A DNA stretch of 64,000 nt from Trebouxia sp. TZW2008 (GCA_002118135.1 BDIU01000340.1:1-64000); one strand, 5' to 3'; positions 10,292 to 22,766 are shown, numbered from the stretch's first letter. A program made the numbers and translations. Notes: generated from the letters alone by a model not told the origin.

Positions 10292-13200
10292 TGGCAACCC
10301 TTTTCACCATGCAACTGTGGCGGATGTGTTTCCGTGAAGCAATGCTGTATCGCTAAGTTGTGTAGTTGCACGTGCTGCACAACTGCACTGTACACAGTAA
10401 AGTCTTTCTGTAAGGACAGTCCATGTAAGGACAACGCCATCGGTAACCAATCACTGCATTCTGACTGCTGTGGTCACTCTGAGTAAGGACAATTTGATGT
10501 GAGGACAAATTTCTTGGTCGAAGCAGTCATTACAAAGAGAGTTTACTGTAGCAGTATTTGGCTTGCAGGAGGAGGTGGCCCTCATAGAGGGGCAGGTAGC
10601 TGAGTTGAAGGGCATGGTGCAACAGCAAGATGCCCTCAATGCCACTCTGCAGCAGCGAGTGCATTCAGCTGCAGAGGCTGAGTCAAGAGCTAAGGTAATC
10701 TATCTCACAATGAAACACCATACTCTCCATTCCAGTGATTGATACTGCTTGGTTGCCAGACATGTTCACCTGTGCTTTCAAGCCAGGAAGTCCGATGAGT
10801 CACATCTGGCCCCCAGACTTTAAATTCTATTGATTTATTGATTGATACTGCTGAATACTCGCGTATCGGTATCACATGTTGGTGCCACGTATTGCAGATT
10901 CCATAATTTGCACTGCATCTCAGTGATCCATACTCTCAAACACTATGTATTGCGTATGATGTATTAAGTAACTGGTCTCAGCCATATGGTGCGCGCTAGG
11001 CATGCTGTTGGTGCCTGCTTATGTGCTTGCACCCTTCGCTCACTTGACGAGCGCCATTGAGCTAGCTCATTGCATACGGTGCCTCTTTGCTGTTTGTGCA
11101 TGGTGATTGTCCTCATTGTTGTCAGACTTGCACTTCAACATGACAGAAAACAAGTTCTGTTCCAACAGTGGCTACACTGGCATGGCCTTGTTGATGGGCT
11201 TGATGCATTGGCGCGCAGGTGGAGTCAGGAGCTGCTAAGGATGAGCTGAAGCGGTTGAGGAAGGAGATGCTCAGGCTCAAGAATGAGTGGACCACCCTGA
11301 GAGCATTGTACGAGTCTGCTAAGGTGCTCAACTTGCCCTGTATGCATTCATTTTGCTCAAATCCACATGTACGCTAGGCAGGCTCAGCAGGCCCAGCTAG
11401 GAATGTACTGAAGCAATCAACTGCCTCCAACCAGTTCGGTCCTGTGCTATCCTAAACCATGTATGCTTGCCAGACAAGTCGCACGAGCACTCACTTTAGA
11501 ACAAAAGGAGTTCTCCTATTGTGCCTGTCAAGGCAGTCATGCAGTAGCAGACTGCTGAAAGCCTGTCGATCCTTTTTCAGAGAATTGTGTCAAGAGTCAC
11601 CGAGCAACCCATGCCAAACCGCAGCCACACTTGTGTCAAGAGTCACTGAGCAACTCATGCCAAACCGCAGCAACACTTGTGTCAAGAGTCACTGAGCAGC
11701 TTGTGCCAACAGCTGACGTGCTAGGGCGTGGTACAGGTGAGGGAGCAGCATTTGTGTCTGCTGGTGCTGCATGCTGCTTGTGCAATTCACTGTGCTGTTG
11801 TTGGCTATACTGCACTAAATCAGCAGCAAATGGTTTTCTTGAAGAGCACGTGTGACCAGAAAAAGAGCTGTGCCATCAGCTCAGGAAGACTCAATGACAG
11901 GCGCATGCAAAGGACGAAAAAGAGGCTTATGACTTGCTGTGATAACACTTGGCAGGCCTGATGTGATGGTGTGTGCTACAGATGAGGGAGCAGCAGGCCC
12001 AGGATGCCAGTGATGCCCAGGTGGCCGACCTCAAGGACTCCCTGCGCACAGCTGCCGAGGAAGCCGCAGAGTTGCGGGCACAGCTGGCCACCGTGGTACC
12101 CAGGGAGCAGCTCACCACCGCTGAGCACAGGATCAAGGTGCAGTAACTTCTGTTTGCAAGGACACTCAATGTAAGGATGTCTTCGATGTAAGGACGCCGC
12201 AATTGGCACCCAATCACTGCATCTTGACTGCAGTGGCACTTCTGAGTAAGGACAATTCGATGTTAATGACAATTTCCTTGGGACACAAAGCAGTCATTAC
12301 AAGGAGAAGTCGCTGTAACCATACACGCTGCACTGCTGCCTTGCTGATACCAAGAGAAGTGGTGCTAAGCGTAGAGCATTGCAGAAACGCAGCTTTGCAG
12401 GCACTGGTGACACATTGACTTTTCTGAGTGGCGGAGCCCAGCAAGTGTTGCATCATAGCATGAGTGGCCTCAGGCATTCAGTCTTTTCAGCCCAAGCCTG
12501 CAATTGACAATGCAACTAAATCAACTCTTGTGCGACTGGCTGGCATCCACAACTCAGGGCTGCTTGCAGGATCTGGAGAAGATGGTTCAGCAAGCTCGCA
12601 GGGAGAGTGTGAAGGCTGATGAGCTGGTACGCAGCCTCACGCCAAGGCCCAACTGGCAAAAGCTGGACGCCTTTGCAACCCCCCCTGGCCCCTCAGCCAC
12701 ACCCCAATCCACTGGAGCGCACCCTGCAACCACAGGGCATGCTCAAGGCCCAGCAGCAGCCTCCAGCACAGCACAGCATGCGCAGCATGCAGCCAAGGTG
12801 ACAGGCAGCACTCGCGATATGGTCAATCAGTTGGCGGCCGACAGGAAGCAAGCCTTGGCAAGAGCTGGTGAGGTTGAGTCACTGCAGACTCAACTGCAGC
12901 AGGTTCTGCATCTGCTGGAGCCAGAGGCTTGCCCAAGCGCCGTGCAGCTGCAGCTTGCAGACAACAACCCCAGCACGCCCAGCATGCCCAGCGCAGCACA
13001 GACGCCAGCTCTGCTCAGCCATAAGTCTGCTGCAGCTGTTGCCAGCACTGCCACTGCTGTTGGGCCCAGCACAACCATGCCCAGTGCTGCTGCTGGTTCA
13101 AACACTGCCTCTGCAGCCGTGAACACCGCCACTGCTGCCGCTGCTGCTAGGGCAGGTGTTACAGTGAACAACATGGCCTCCAGCAGTGGCTCACACGCTG

Positions 13201-15527
13201 GTGCTGAGGCGCCAGCAGCAACAGGGCTATGCATGAGTCTGGGCTGGGGCCAGGACATTCCTAGGTATCTACGTTGGAGCAGCCCTGTAGCACTGCAGCC
13301 CTACAGCTTGCACAGCCTATACAGCAGGCTACAAGACGTCTGGGCCGCTAAGGCAGCCTTTGATGCACAGCACCACTGCCAGCAGCCTCTGCTAGGCTTC
13401 CTGTGGACATACTTCAGAGCAGAGCAAGGGGATCAGGGTGCGGTGGCTCAGGCTGGCTACAGCTTCCTGTATGCTTTGAGGCAGTATCAGCATCAGCTAG
13501 CCATGGGCAGCATGTTTCTGAGGGTGGTGGAGGGGCGGTGGCAGGAAGCACTGTGGCATGACTGCCGCCACATGCTGGAGGGCGTTGCTCTTGTCCTGGA
13601 GGCCCTCAGTAAGCATTGTGACCGCTGGATAATGTAGACAATCATCATAACCACAAACACAATCATGATCAACTTGTAATCATTAGAATCTGGGTGACTG
13701 CTTTATGATCTACACAATCATCATAACCATAATTATAAGCACCATCACCATCATGATCAACTCATAATCATCCAAATCTGTGTTCTAGCAAAGGTCCTTG
13801 GTGTGTGTGGCACAAGGCCTGTCGTGTGTGACTGCTTCAACAGCCATATGTCAGGCCCTCTGACACATATGACAGTACCAACTGTGTTAAATTGTGACAC
13901 GCTTTCAAAAGCACAGGTGCTAGAAGTGCATGGTCCGAGTCCTGCCTTGCCAGGCCAAATTGCTCTGAACATATATGCTGCCAGCGTAAGCATGTGACAG
14001 CTGCTTCGCCAACGCCTTTGTGTTGTTTTGTCAACATGCTTCTTTGCTCTGCACAGCTGCATCAAGTGTGCTGCCTTCATACATGTCTGGCATTGGAACT
14101 GCATACATAGCCCAAGCACAGAACGCCTTGACAGTCCTGCAGTCCTTTCTGGATCCTGGCGGAAAGCACATATGTTGCCTTGACATGTGTCTGGCACCAG
14201 AACTGCATACATAGCCCAAGCACAGAACGCCTTGACAGTCCTGCAGTCCTTTCTGAATCCTGGCGGAAAGCACATATGTTGCCTTGACATGTGTCTGGCA
14301 CCAGAACTGCATACATAGCCCAAGCACAGAATGCCTTGACAGTCCTGCAGTCCTTTCTGTAGTCCTGGCGGAAAGCACATATGCTGCCTTGACGTGTGTC
14401 TGGCACCAGAACTGCATACATAGCTCAAGCACAGAAGACCTTGACAGTCCTGCAGCCTTTTCTGTAGTCCCTGCAGAAAGCAGGCAGACAGATTGCACTT
14501 CAAACTCTATTTACAGCACCGAGAAAGATGTCTTGTTGATTGCAGGCAATGCTCAGCCTGAGGGAGTGCACAGCCTTGTTTCAGTGATAGATATCCAACT
14601 AGTCTTGCAGCACCTGTTTCCGCTCAAGTCTGAGGCCGATGTCTCTGCAGCCGTCAAGGCTGTCAGTGCAGACACCCAAATCACCATCTCTGCCCTGATG
14701 CCCATCCACAGGTACAGTAACTTCTCCTTGTAAGGACACTGGATGTAAGGACATTCTGTGTGTAAGGACAGAACTAATAACTGTTTTCTGACTGCAACGG
14801 CATCTGTCAGTCAGGACATTCTGGTATAAGGACAATTTTGTTGGTAACCAAAGCAGTCGTTACAAAGAGAAGTCACTGAACTTGCACAAAACTCACATAC
14901 ACTGGTTTTCTGCAAGGATGTATATGCCATGATGAGTCTAGCTTATTCCTTGCCTCTCAGTGCTAGACTCACATGTGTCCCTGCTGCATGCAAATGCATC
15001 AGATGTGCAGAGACTTCAAGTTTGAGTGACTCACGGTGCCTTTTGCAAGATCAACTTTACAGAAGAAGCCCGTCAAATCACGAAGCTTTTTGTGCAGGGA
15101 ATCAGCACAGTGGGCATCTAGCACTCAGGCCCCTAGTCAGTTTGTGGAGGCCCTGCAGCGGCAGTACATGCTAGATATTGACAACAAGTTCAACAGGCTG
15201 CAGCATGCTTTGCCAAGCAGCCAGTCAGGCGATATTGAGCCATCTGTTGCAAAGCAGCGCCTTTTGAGCTGGAGCCCTAGGCTTGATGAAGCAGAGGTTG
15301 ATGGCATACTACATGACATGAGCTCAAGCAATGATCACACAGGCCAGCCTGGCAGTCTGTCAGCTGGTGTGAAGGTGCAGGAGCTGCTGACAGCTGCCAG
15401 CACAATGGTGCCTTGGATGCGGCTGCGTGCATACTATCAGCTTCAGAGCACCTTGGCGTTTGTGAAGCAGATGCATGAGAGTGATACAGGACATCACAGC
15501 GCAGGAGGACTGCCTGAGTTTGCTTGA
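9280..15527 (+). CDS. TSNAXIP1-like coiled-coil protein
   Basis: Exons 9600-9708, 9795-10102, 10569-10694, 11219-11323, 11982-12137, 12570-13608, 14546-14711 and 15098-15527 join in phase and give about 812 residues. A first exon from ATG 9280 to 9477 would need a GC donor and is uncertain. The N-terminal part contains a YRMLQVLTDLCNVTGPFSK helix bundle, followed by long coiled coils and an Ala/Ser/Pro-rich linker in the large exon 12570-13608. The conserved block after the linker (YLRWSSPVALQPYSLHSLYS, then FLWTYFRAEQ and FLYALRQYQHQ) resembles translin-associated factor X-interacting protein 1 as I remember it. The C-terminal FVEALQRQYMLDIDNKF helix also fits that family. Function in an alga is unknown. 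Introns hold two donor-abutting MITEs, a third MITE and several tandem arrays. Confidence 0.55.
10391..10550. mobile_element. MITE copy 2
   Basis: Begins near CAGTAAAGTCTTTCTGTAA and ends with an ACTG/TA terminus at 10548-10550. It contains the TAAGGACA repeats and lies in intron 3 of the TSNAXIP1-like gene. Confidence 0.75.
11587..11712. repeat. 46 bp tandem repeat, about 2.7 copies
   Basis: Units beginning GTGTCAAGAGTCAC start at 11587, 11633 and 11679, in intron 5 of the TSNAXIP1-like gene. Confidence 0.85.
12141..12315. mobile_element. MITE copy 3, abutting a splice donor
   Basis: Starts CAGTAACTTC at 12141 and ends CGCTG/TA at 12315-12317. The exon ends at 12137, and the intron begins GTG followed by the CAGT of the MITE, so bases +4 onward of the donor are element sequence. 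Confidence 0.75.
13635..13785. repeat. Two-copy AT-rich repeat
   Basis: ACAATCATCATAACCA occurs near 13640 and 13713 with similar downstream sequence, giving a period of about 73 bp, in intron 7 of the TSNAXIP1-like gene. Confidence 0.7.
14085..14478. repeat. 104 bp tandem repeat, nearly four copies
   Basis: AACTGCATACATAG starts at 14097, 14201, 14305 and 14410. The copies are more than 90 percent alike, which points to recent expansion. Located in intron 7 of the TSNAXIP1-like gene. Open frames across it are repeat artefacts. Confidence 0.9.
14715..14878. mobile_element. MITE copy 4, abutting a splice donor
   Basis: TA at 14713-14714 then CAGTAACTTCTCCTTGTAA; the right end is TTACAAAGAGAAGTCACTG, a near-perfect inverted match. 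The exon ends at 14711, so the donor reads G + TA duplication + CAGT. Confidence 0.85.
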
Positions 15528-16024
15528 AGACGTGATAAGCTGCATGTATCCAAACATGCTGTGTATGTCTAGCTTAGTGGTGGTAGTTGCTGCGCTTGTG
15601 CCCTTTGTGAATTTTGAAAATCGATTGCCTGAATTGGCTCACAAGACTGGCAATTCGATTCGAGCTGAGTGGCATTGTCACTTCAGCTGCATCAACTTCT
15701 GACAAGCGCAGACATCCAATTTGTGCAGAATATTGAACTCAACCTAGGCCGGTGCTGTACGCTGGATGTGAGGCGAATGATCTGCTGCCAGCCAAACGCT
15801 GGACTGCTAGCTCGATCACTCACATAGGCTTGAACGAAGCGTCTGCTCGGTTCAAGGGCACGAGCTGCTCTTAGCGAATCGTCTTAACAAGTTGTTACTA
15901 GTGTCGAGCTTACTGTGAGCAGAGGAGTCATCAGGCATCATCGCGAAAACAGCCTTGATCACTCTAGGATGTTAGGTCAAGCTGGGTGGCCTGACCCCTC
16001 TGCCCACGCACCTGAGCGCATGTG
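15528..16024. other. Intergenic region upstream of the lipase gene
   Basis: Lies between the stop of the TSNAXIP1-like gene and the lipase start, both on the plus strand. It should contain a 3' UTR and the lipase promoter. No other feature was seen. Confidence 0.45.
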
Positions 16025-18145
16025 ATGCTGCTTTGCCAGCAAGTGTCTAGGCACATTGGAACTGCTGCAAAATTTGTTGGCCGAATCTCACCAGCCAGAC
16101 CTGCTTTAGCAGTGTCGGTGTCTTCTAGCCCTGAGCTACCTAAGTGCTGGCTCACAAGTTCAGCTGCAGATCAGACAGATGCCCCACCTCGCCTGTCAGT
16201 TCAGGAGTTGCATCAAGCTGCTAAGCTAGCAAGACTCAGTGGCCTGTGCTATGGAACCCCAGAGACACTAGCTGCCAGGCTACAGGCAGAAGGGCTCCAG
16301 GTTCTAGCACAGGGTCAGACATCCTTCACCAGGTACCTCCAAAGATATGCATCCTACAGTCGTTGACATCAGGGTCATCCCTCTATTTTTGATCAGAGTT
16401 ATCTGTTTTTGATCACAAGCTTGCAGTGCAGGTGGTATGTTGCGACAGGCTCCTTGCAGCAGCCTTTGGCTGATCTTGACAAGCTTGCCAGCTCTGCCAA
16501 AACAGCAGCCAAGCCAGCAACACCTGACAGTAATCCTGACTCAGAGTCTGAAGACCATGAGTCAGCGTCTGCGGATGCTGCCTGGCAGACACACGTCCAG
16601 AATGAGCAGTCAACAAGACATCTGCAAACGCACAATGAACACTGTGTCATATTCATGCGCGGTGTTGTCTGGAGGTCAGATCAAGTACAAGTAATGAACC
16701 TGTGGCAGAATTTACTCAAGTTCTGGCCTGTTCCTTTTGCAAGCGACTTGGTCAAGCCAAAAGGACGTCTGCAAGCACATGGAGGTGTGAACATGAGCTT
16801 TATGAAGCATGTATGCCCATATATAGTGCGTAGACATCAGGTGAAACTTTTCAGCTGCAGCTTCAGTCTGTTTGTCTGCAAGTTGCAAGGTCTGCAGATG
16901 GCTGTGTCATGTCTGACACAAAAGTGACATGTTTTGTGGTTTCTGCAGGCATGGCGGGGATGGCAAATGAGCTGTATGAGCATCTGGAGCCGCACATCAA
17001 GAGGGCAAAGTCAGCTGGTCAGGCAGTCTGCTTTGGCGGTCACTCGTTGGGTGGGGCTCTTGCAACCTTGGTCTGCAGCCTTGCCCTTCTGAAGTCCCAG
17101 CTGCCCTCGCATCAATTGCAGTGCGTCACTTTTGGCTCACCATCTGTTCTGGCCCACACAGATGGCAAGGACGGCAATGCAATTTTACAGGTGGGCTCTG
17201 CACATGCCAAAGGTAGTAGTAGCAGATTACACATCCTAGCGCACATGCCAGGTGTTTGTAGACCTGTGCATGCTGGACAGCCAATGACAAGCTTTCTGCA
17301 ACCATTGCTTGAAAGCACATACCACCTTGCCAGTCCAAAGGCATGGAGGACTGCCTACACCAGACATGTGGTGTATCGCCCTAAGGCGCCTATCAACGCT
17401 CTGCATTCTACACAGCTGGCCTTGTACATGTAGATGAGTGTTGTGACGACTTCCCTTTCAGAGAAGTGAGAAGTGCAGCAAACTGCTGCAGGTGCTTGGG
17501 CTGTCAAGCAGACACCTACGCAGCTTTGTGTTGGACAGCGATCCTATTCCCAGGGCATTGCTGTCCATTGACCCGACATTCTCTTTTGTTCAAAGCTGGT
17601 CAGCTGTCAAGGGGCTCATGCAAATCCGACAGTGGTTCACGGGACAACCAGCAGAAACCCCTGCTGTCAATCCTGCCAGACTTTTGTATGCTAATGTTGG
17701 TGAAGTGTATCTGATCAAATGGACAATGGGTGGTGGGCATAAGGTGGGGCACACACCCAAAAAGCTCTCTGCTTTGCTGTCAACGCTGCTTCAGAAAGAT
17801 TTGGTGGTGCATGACGCATTTGAAACCCTGACGCACAATGATTGTTCAGTCATGATTTGCCTGCCACTATCAACTGCAATGACCAAAATAAAGCAGATAT
17901 GACAAGCAGCTGTCGAAATGAACACAAGCTTACAAGCACAATTGTCACAGCACTTTTTGAGTGCTACTTGTTTTCTGCAGGTGCAATTGCTAACACTAGC
18001 AGAGGCAGAGCAGCAGCTCAAGCTTGCTGTGGGCCAGCTGGTGACTCAGCCAACAGCGGCCATGCAAGCATTGCTTGATCACTCTCATGACAGCTATGCA
18101 AAGGACTTAGATTCTGCTGCAAGACAGCTGGCTTGGATAAAATGA
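16025..18145 (+). CDS. Class 3 (alpha/beta hydrolase) lipase
   Basis: Five exons (16025-16332, 16432-about 16829, 16949-17190, 17462-17743, 17981-18145) join in phase to about 464 residues. The nucleophile motif GGHSLGGAL puts the catalytic serine near residue 268. The acid is probably Asp in SDPIPR (near 343), and a histidine in the C-terminal DHSHDSY may complete the triad. An RGVVWRSDQV block and HGGVNMSF precede the nucleophile as in plant and algal diacylglycerol or plastid lipases. The first 60 residues are rich in Ser, Ala and Arg, which is compatible with a plastid transit peptide. The exon 2 donor at 16829/16830 is the least certain junction, chosen for phase. Likely role: release of fatty acids from membrane or storage glycerolipids (inferred from family). 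Confidence 0.78.
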
Positions 18146-19397
18146 TATGAATCAACAACACTGAGTGACAGCAATGAGTTAGCTAGCAGGGTATGAGCTG
18201 ATGCACGTCTGGGCATACATGTCTATACAAAGTAGCTACTTCTTTAGCAGATCAGGCTGTAGTGACAGACCTTCTCACCACAGTCTTCAAAGACTATCTC
18301 TAAAGACTATCTCTTTTCTTATCTCAATGTCGAATATGCCTTCGGGCGCCAACTACATTTGCCGTTCAAATTTCAGAAATCAATGTTAATAAATGCTGTG
18401 AAGTAATGTTAACGCTATGTGTACGGGAATCTATGCAATTCAGAAACTTTGTCACAGATCACATTGTTGTCAGCAGAAGCATTTCAACAGCATTCAACGG
18501 AATTACCTGTACCAGTGCCTGTCAAAAGCTGCTCTCATCGTTAGTCGAAGTCTTATGAAGCATTGAAAAACAAGCGATGGCCGGTGATGGTTTTGCACAT
18601 TCATTACAGAGCAGAGTGCTGTAGGCTCAGCTGCCTACAAAACGCAATCATGCCGTTGGCATTGCATAGATTTGAGCTGATTCAGAAGCTTATGCTCAAC
18701 ACAGCCAGGACCAGTGCACACGTGTGGCCTGCTGAATCTACAAGTAGCTTGCAATGCTCACGACGCTGTGATGCCAAAACGCTCTACAACACATGCCCAC
18801 GCCTGGAAGAAAAGAACGGAAAGAGAAATTCTATGCCATCAGGCGTCATAATGGGAGCCTCTGCCTATAGCGGCAGCCCAAGTCTATCTATGATGTACAA
18901 AACATGTCCCAATGGAAGGACATGCTGCATGTCACAGCAACCATACTTGTTGATGAAAGCTGTACAACTGAGGCATCTGCACCTTAACACTATACATCAT
19001 CAGTTCTCTGCCGCTTGTTTGCATTTGTAACTTCAGCTGCTATGCTTGTTGTGCCCAGCAGCTCTGCCTCAGCTTTCTGACTGGCTGCTTGTCTGTTTTG
19101 CCACTGCGTCAGACAACCTCATGTCATGCAAACGCCAAGTTTTGTTTGATGCTCAGCACATGTGGTCCATAACTTACAGCACAGCTTCCATCAGGTTTCA
19201 GCTTGATACAGATGCAGCAGCCTCAGTAGCGACTTTTGTAATGACTATGCTCTGTGCGAAATTGGAGGCATATGCGTCAGCTTGGGTGTGCGTGGTGTTG
19301 CAGATACTCTTGTGCCCCAGTGACGTTTGAGTCTCCAACATCATGTTGTGCAAAAGGTTGCTGTCAAAGTGCTAGAAAATGCTGCCTGCGTTGATGT
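18146..19397. other. Convergent intergenic region
   Basis: Lies between the lipase 3' end (plus) and the cyclin H 3' end (minus). A 155-codon open frame at 18563-19030 has no family resemblance or splice partners. A segment near 18828-18900 is similar to 19866-19940 inside a cyclin H intron, so a diverged dispersed repeat is present. Confidence 0.5.
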
Positions 19398-22300
19398 TCA
19401 CACAGCCTGCTGTAGTAGTGGCGCCAAGTCACAATGCTGCAGTTCGCACAAGCCTTTCTGAAAAAGGTGCCAGTTATGATGTCGTGGTTGACACAGCTGA
19501 TGCAAGAATATCTCCCACTCACAATGCTGTAGGAATGGTGCCAACGCCCTACCTTTAGATCTCTTTCTTCCCTTTTCTGCTGCTCAGCTGCAGCGGCCTG
19601 CTCTTTGTATGCATCTGAATCAGGATTCGTCAGGGGATTGTGACACGCCTTCAGCTTGCGGTCAATCTTGCGCACCTGCAATGGCACAATACCCCTTGAT
19701 TGTTGTTGTGGCGCAACTTCACCCGTGGTGCATAAGGCGCTCAACAGGGTAAATGGTTTGAAAGATGACAACAGGCAGCCCTTTGAGTATATCTTTAAAA
19801 AATCAGGCAAACTTGCAGCCTTGTAAAAAAGCATGAGAGCGCCGCAGCTCAGTGCTGCAGACAGCCCAAGAAGTCTATGTCTTCAGGCGTCATCTGGGGA
19901 GCCTCTGTGAGTAGAAGGCTGACTCTCTATATGATGTATCGGTCTGCTTTGGGTGGTGCATCAGCTATGGCATACACCAAAGATGTGCTCAGTCTGAAGA
20001 ATAATTTGATACTCTCCTTACAACATATGGTGCTTTCCAAGACAAAGCAGCTTACGATAACTTCTCACGGTAAGGACACTTGGTCCAAGGACATTTTTGG
20101 TGTAAGGACAATGCAATCAGGAACCAATCACTGCACTCTCATTGCAGTCATGCCTCTGAGTAAAATCGTTCAATTGCAAGAACGATTCTTGTTGCCCAGA
20201 GCTGTTGTTACAAGCAAAAAGTACTGTACCTCTGCATCATCAACAGGCACTGCACCCTCTTGGCCCAGCTTATCCAGCTCACCAAGCTCTCCCATGACCT
20301 GCTCATGAGATGGCACAGCTCGCGCTCCTGCCTCCTTAGTTGCTGCGGCCTTGTGCTGAGCCAGTGCATGTGCAATGTACTTGCTTGAGGACACTTCAAC
20401 CTGCGAGGACCCAGCATCACTTGGGCGCTTGGCAAACATTGCTTTGAGTGCAGCAAGTAACAACATTGCAGCCATCACACTTGGCAGGGAGCAGCGTGAG
20501 GCTGCAACAACACGTGGCAGCTGCAAGCGCCTGGGGTTGCAGCAGGTATCAACATTGCAGCCATCGCACTTGGCAAGTAGCAATCGCCTGCCTGCAGAGA
20601 CTGTAATAATGCGTGGCAGCCGCAGATCTCTGCTTGTAGGGATTGTTACAGCATGTGGCAGCTGCAAATGTCTGCTTGTCAAGAATGAAACAAGATGTCG
20701 CAGCCGCAAATGCCTGCTTGTAAACACTGGCTGACCTTCCTGAAGCCTGATCTCAGAGCTGCCAATGCCACGACAGAAGGGCTGTACAACAAGGGGGCAT
20801 CTGTAAGCATGAGGGCATCAAGCGCCGCTTGAGCAGCTCCCCGCGCCTTATTCATAGAGCCTGTGTCTAGTTTGCTTAGCGCTGGATCTGCTTCACTGCT
20901 AGTTGACCGCCAGCTGTCCAGATCCTGCAAGAGCAGCTATGCACATCATACAGCACGTTCTTCATGCTTTTCATTCATGTTAGCTGCTGTCATCATCATG
21001 ACCTGGTTGCTAATGAGGTTTCTGTGAGCCGGCCAAAAGCATACAGAAGCAGACAGCTGCCTCCAAACATGTTGTCATACGCCAATGTCAGCTATGCAGC
21101 ATGCACCTGTCAAGTGCAAGGCATGCTGCGTGAAGAACACTTGGACATAGTCTGTGACAAGCTGGGTACATATACACTATGGTCACACATGCTGATTACA
21201 GAATGGCGTAGTACTGCAGTTGGCAGGCAAAGCATTAAGCACAAGAAACATCAAGCATGCAGGACCTGCCTGGAAGAAGCCTTGCAGGGCTCTCAGAGGC
21301 GGGTGTGTAATGAGGTCAAATCGCAACCCATGCAATACATTCAGCTCATTGCGCAACACACTCTGACTGTCTTGCCGCACTAAGCTGCAAAACTGGTCAG
21401 CTCCAATGTAGGCCTCTTCAATCTGCAGTGCAGAATCATCTGCCATGGTTGTTTGTCACTGCACACAATGCTGTTTATATTTTTCATTGAACATGGGCAA
21501 GGTGCAAGACAAACACAGCAATGACTGGAGAACTAGACTCATGCAAGGAATGTGGGTCGGCGATGCTGCACAATCTTTACAGCTGAAGCATAAATACTGA
21601 CTCGATGCTGACTCGTAGAAAGCCTACTCATTATGGCTGACTATGAGGAATGTAAACAAGCAAAGCACATGTGGAGCATGCACTCTAAGTTATTTACCTT
21701 GCAAGCCAGATAGATGCAGGTGAGCATGATGTTTTTGGGATCATGATCCAGACTGCTGTAGGTCAGGTAAAAGCGCTTGAAGAACAGCAGTGCAGCTGCA
21801 GCTACTTTGTCTGGGAATGTGAGCGCCTTGCAGACTTGCTGCATTTTGCTTTGATAGTACTTGCATAATCGACTCTCCTCCTCCAATCGAATAGGCTTCA
21901 ATTTAAGTTCTGCAGATATCTTTTGGTCTCAACTGGCATCATAGACATGAATACAACAGCTCCGCAGCATCTCCACAGTTCTGGCATTGTGCAATCCATG
22001 GACATTTGCAGACAGGCTACAGACTGTACACTGTTTCCAAGCATGCTTAGACAGCCTTGCCAGCATACAGACAGACTCAGGAGGTGACCTGACTGCTTCT
22101 CGCCACCTTCCTTTTGGTATGGCAGCTTGCCTTTCTCTTTTAGCTGCAAGCAGGTAGGACATACAGTGCAAGCACCACGGCATACGCTGTTGACTAATCA
22201 TCATTGTTGTCTGATCTACAGCAAAGTTCTCACTTTACTGATTGCTGCAATGCTCTTTGTCCGTAGCTTCTTGCGAATCTCCAGCTGCATTGATCAAGAG

Positions 22301-22456
22301 TGAAAGGCTCAGTGAGGAGGGCTTTAGGTCTAATAGGCAGCAAACGAGGCAGTATCGGCAGAGATTGTGCTCGAGGTCATTACACATGCTCGTGCGCACC
22401 AATTGATCAGAGCTGAATATCCATCGCTGCCGATGAGACGACTCAACATAGTTCAT
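19398..22456 (-). CDS. CCNH: Cyclin H, regulatory subunit of the CDK-activating kinase
   Basis: Eight exons (22400-22456, 22239-22284, 21698-21909, 21270-21422, 20736-20924, 20230-20400, 19553-19675, 19398-19457) join in phase to 336 residues; animal cyclin H has about 323. The N-terminal SSHRQRWIFSSDQL helix, the first cyclin box (YYQSKMQQVCKALTFP, ALLFFKRFYL, IMLTCIYLACK), the second box (LNVLHGLRFDLITHPP, LLYSPSVVALAAL) and the IDRKLKACHNP tail are all family features. Cyclin H pairs with CDK7 and MAT1 in TFIIH and activates cell-cycle CDKs. Intron 4 has a GC donor (CAG|GCAGGT), the only option that keeps frame. The intron 6 donor is formed with a MITE end. The first two junctions and the last 20-codon exon are less certain. 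Confidence 0.85.
20055..20226. mobile_element. MITE copy 5, abutting a splice donor on the minus strand
   Basis: Ends with TACTG/TA at 20222-20228. On the minus strand the exon ends at 20230 and the donor reads G + TA + CAGT, as in copy 4 but in an unrelated gene. Confidence 0.85.
20470..20728. repeat. Minisatellite in cyclin H intron 5
   Basis: Diverged units with the core GGCAGC(T/C)GCAAA recur every 50 bp or so between the exons at 20400 and 20736. Confidence 0.65.
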
Positions 22457-22766
22457 GCGCCCGCAGGAGCCAGACTCGACTGACTTCGGTTAAGTCGACA
22501 GCTAGTGCTGAGTACACGAGGCAGCGACATCACTGACGCATGGCATCCAACATGCGAACGTGCAGATGACTGGAGTGACAGGACATGCGCAAGTCAGCAT
22601 GGATGTAGCTGTTATGCTGCGATGCCGTGCTGTGACGACACAAAGGAAGTTTGAATGCTCTCAAGCCCTAAGGAGGCCATTAGTCACAGGCAGGGAACCT
22701 ATCACCGCCATCAGTTGTCCCTGTTGAGCGCTAACTCGCTTATTCCCTGTGAAGCGGACAGCCACG
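22457..22766. promoter_or_regulatory. Bidirectional upstream region of cyclin H and RRS1
   Basis: Only 310 bp separate the two start codons, so this is probably a shared promoter region. The stretch is CG-richer than introns nearby. No individual motif is claimed. Confidence 0.5.

Noticed and set aside
12504..13637. Treating this long frame as an independent gene
   Set aside because: A TGCAG acceptor at 12569 and matching phase on both sides show it is an internal exon (12570-13608) of the TSNAXIP1-like gene.
14031..14503. Minus-strand frames over the 104 bp array
   Set aside because: They only read through tandem repeats in an intron; the repeated peptide is an artefact of a unit without stops.
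18563..19030. 155-codon open frame between lipase and cyclin H
   Set aside because: No family resemblance, no phase-compatible partners, and part of it is a diverged repeat also present near 19870.
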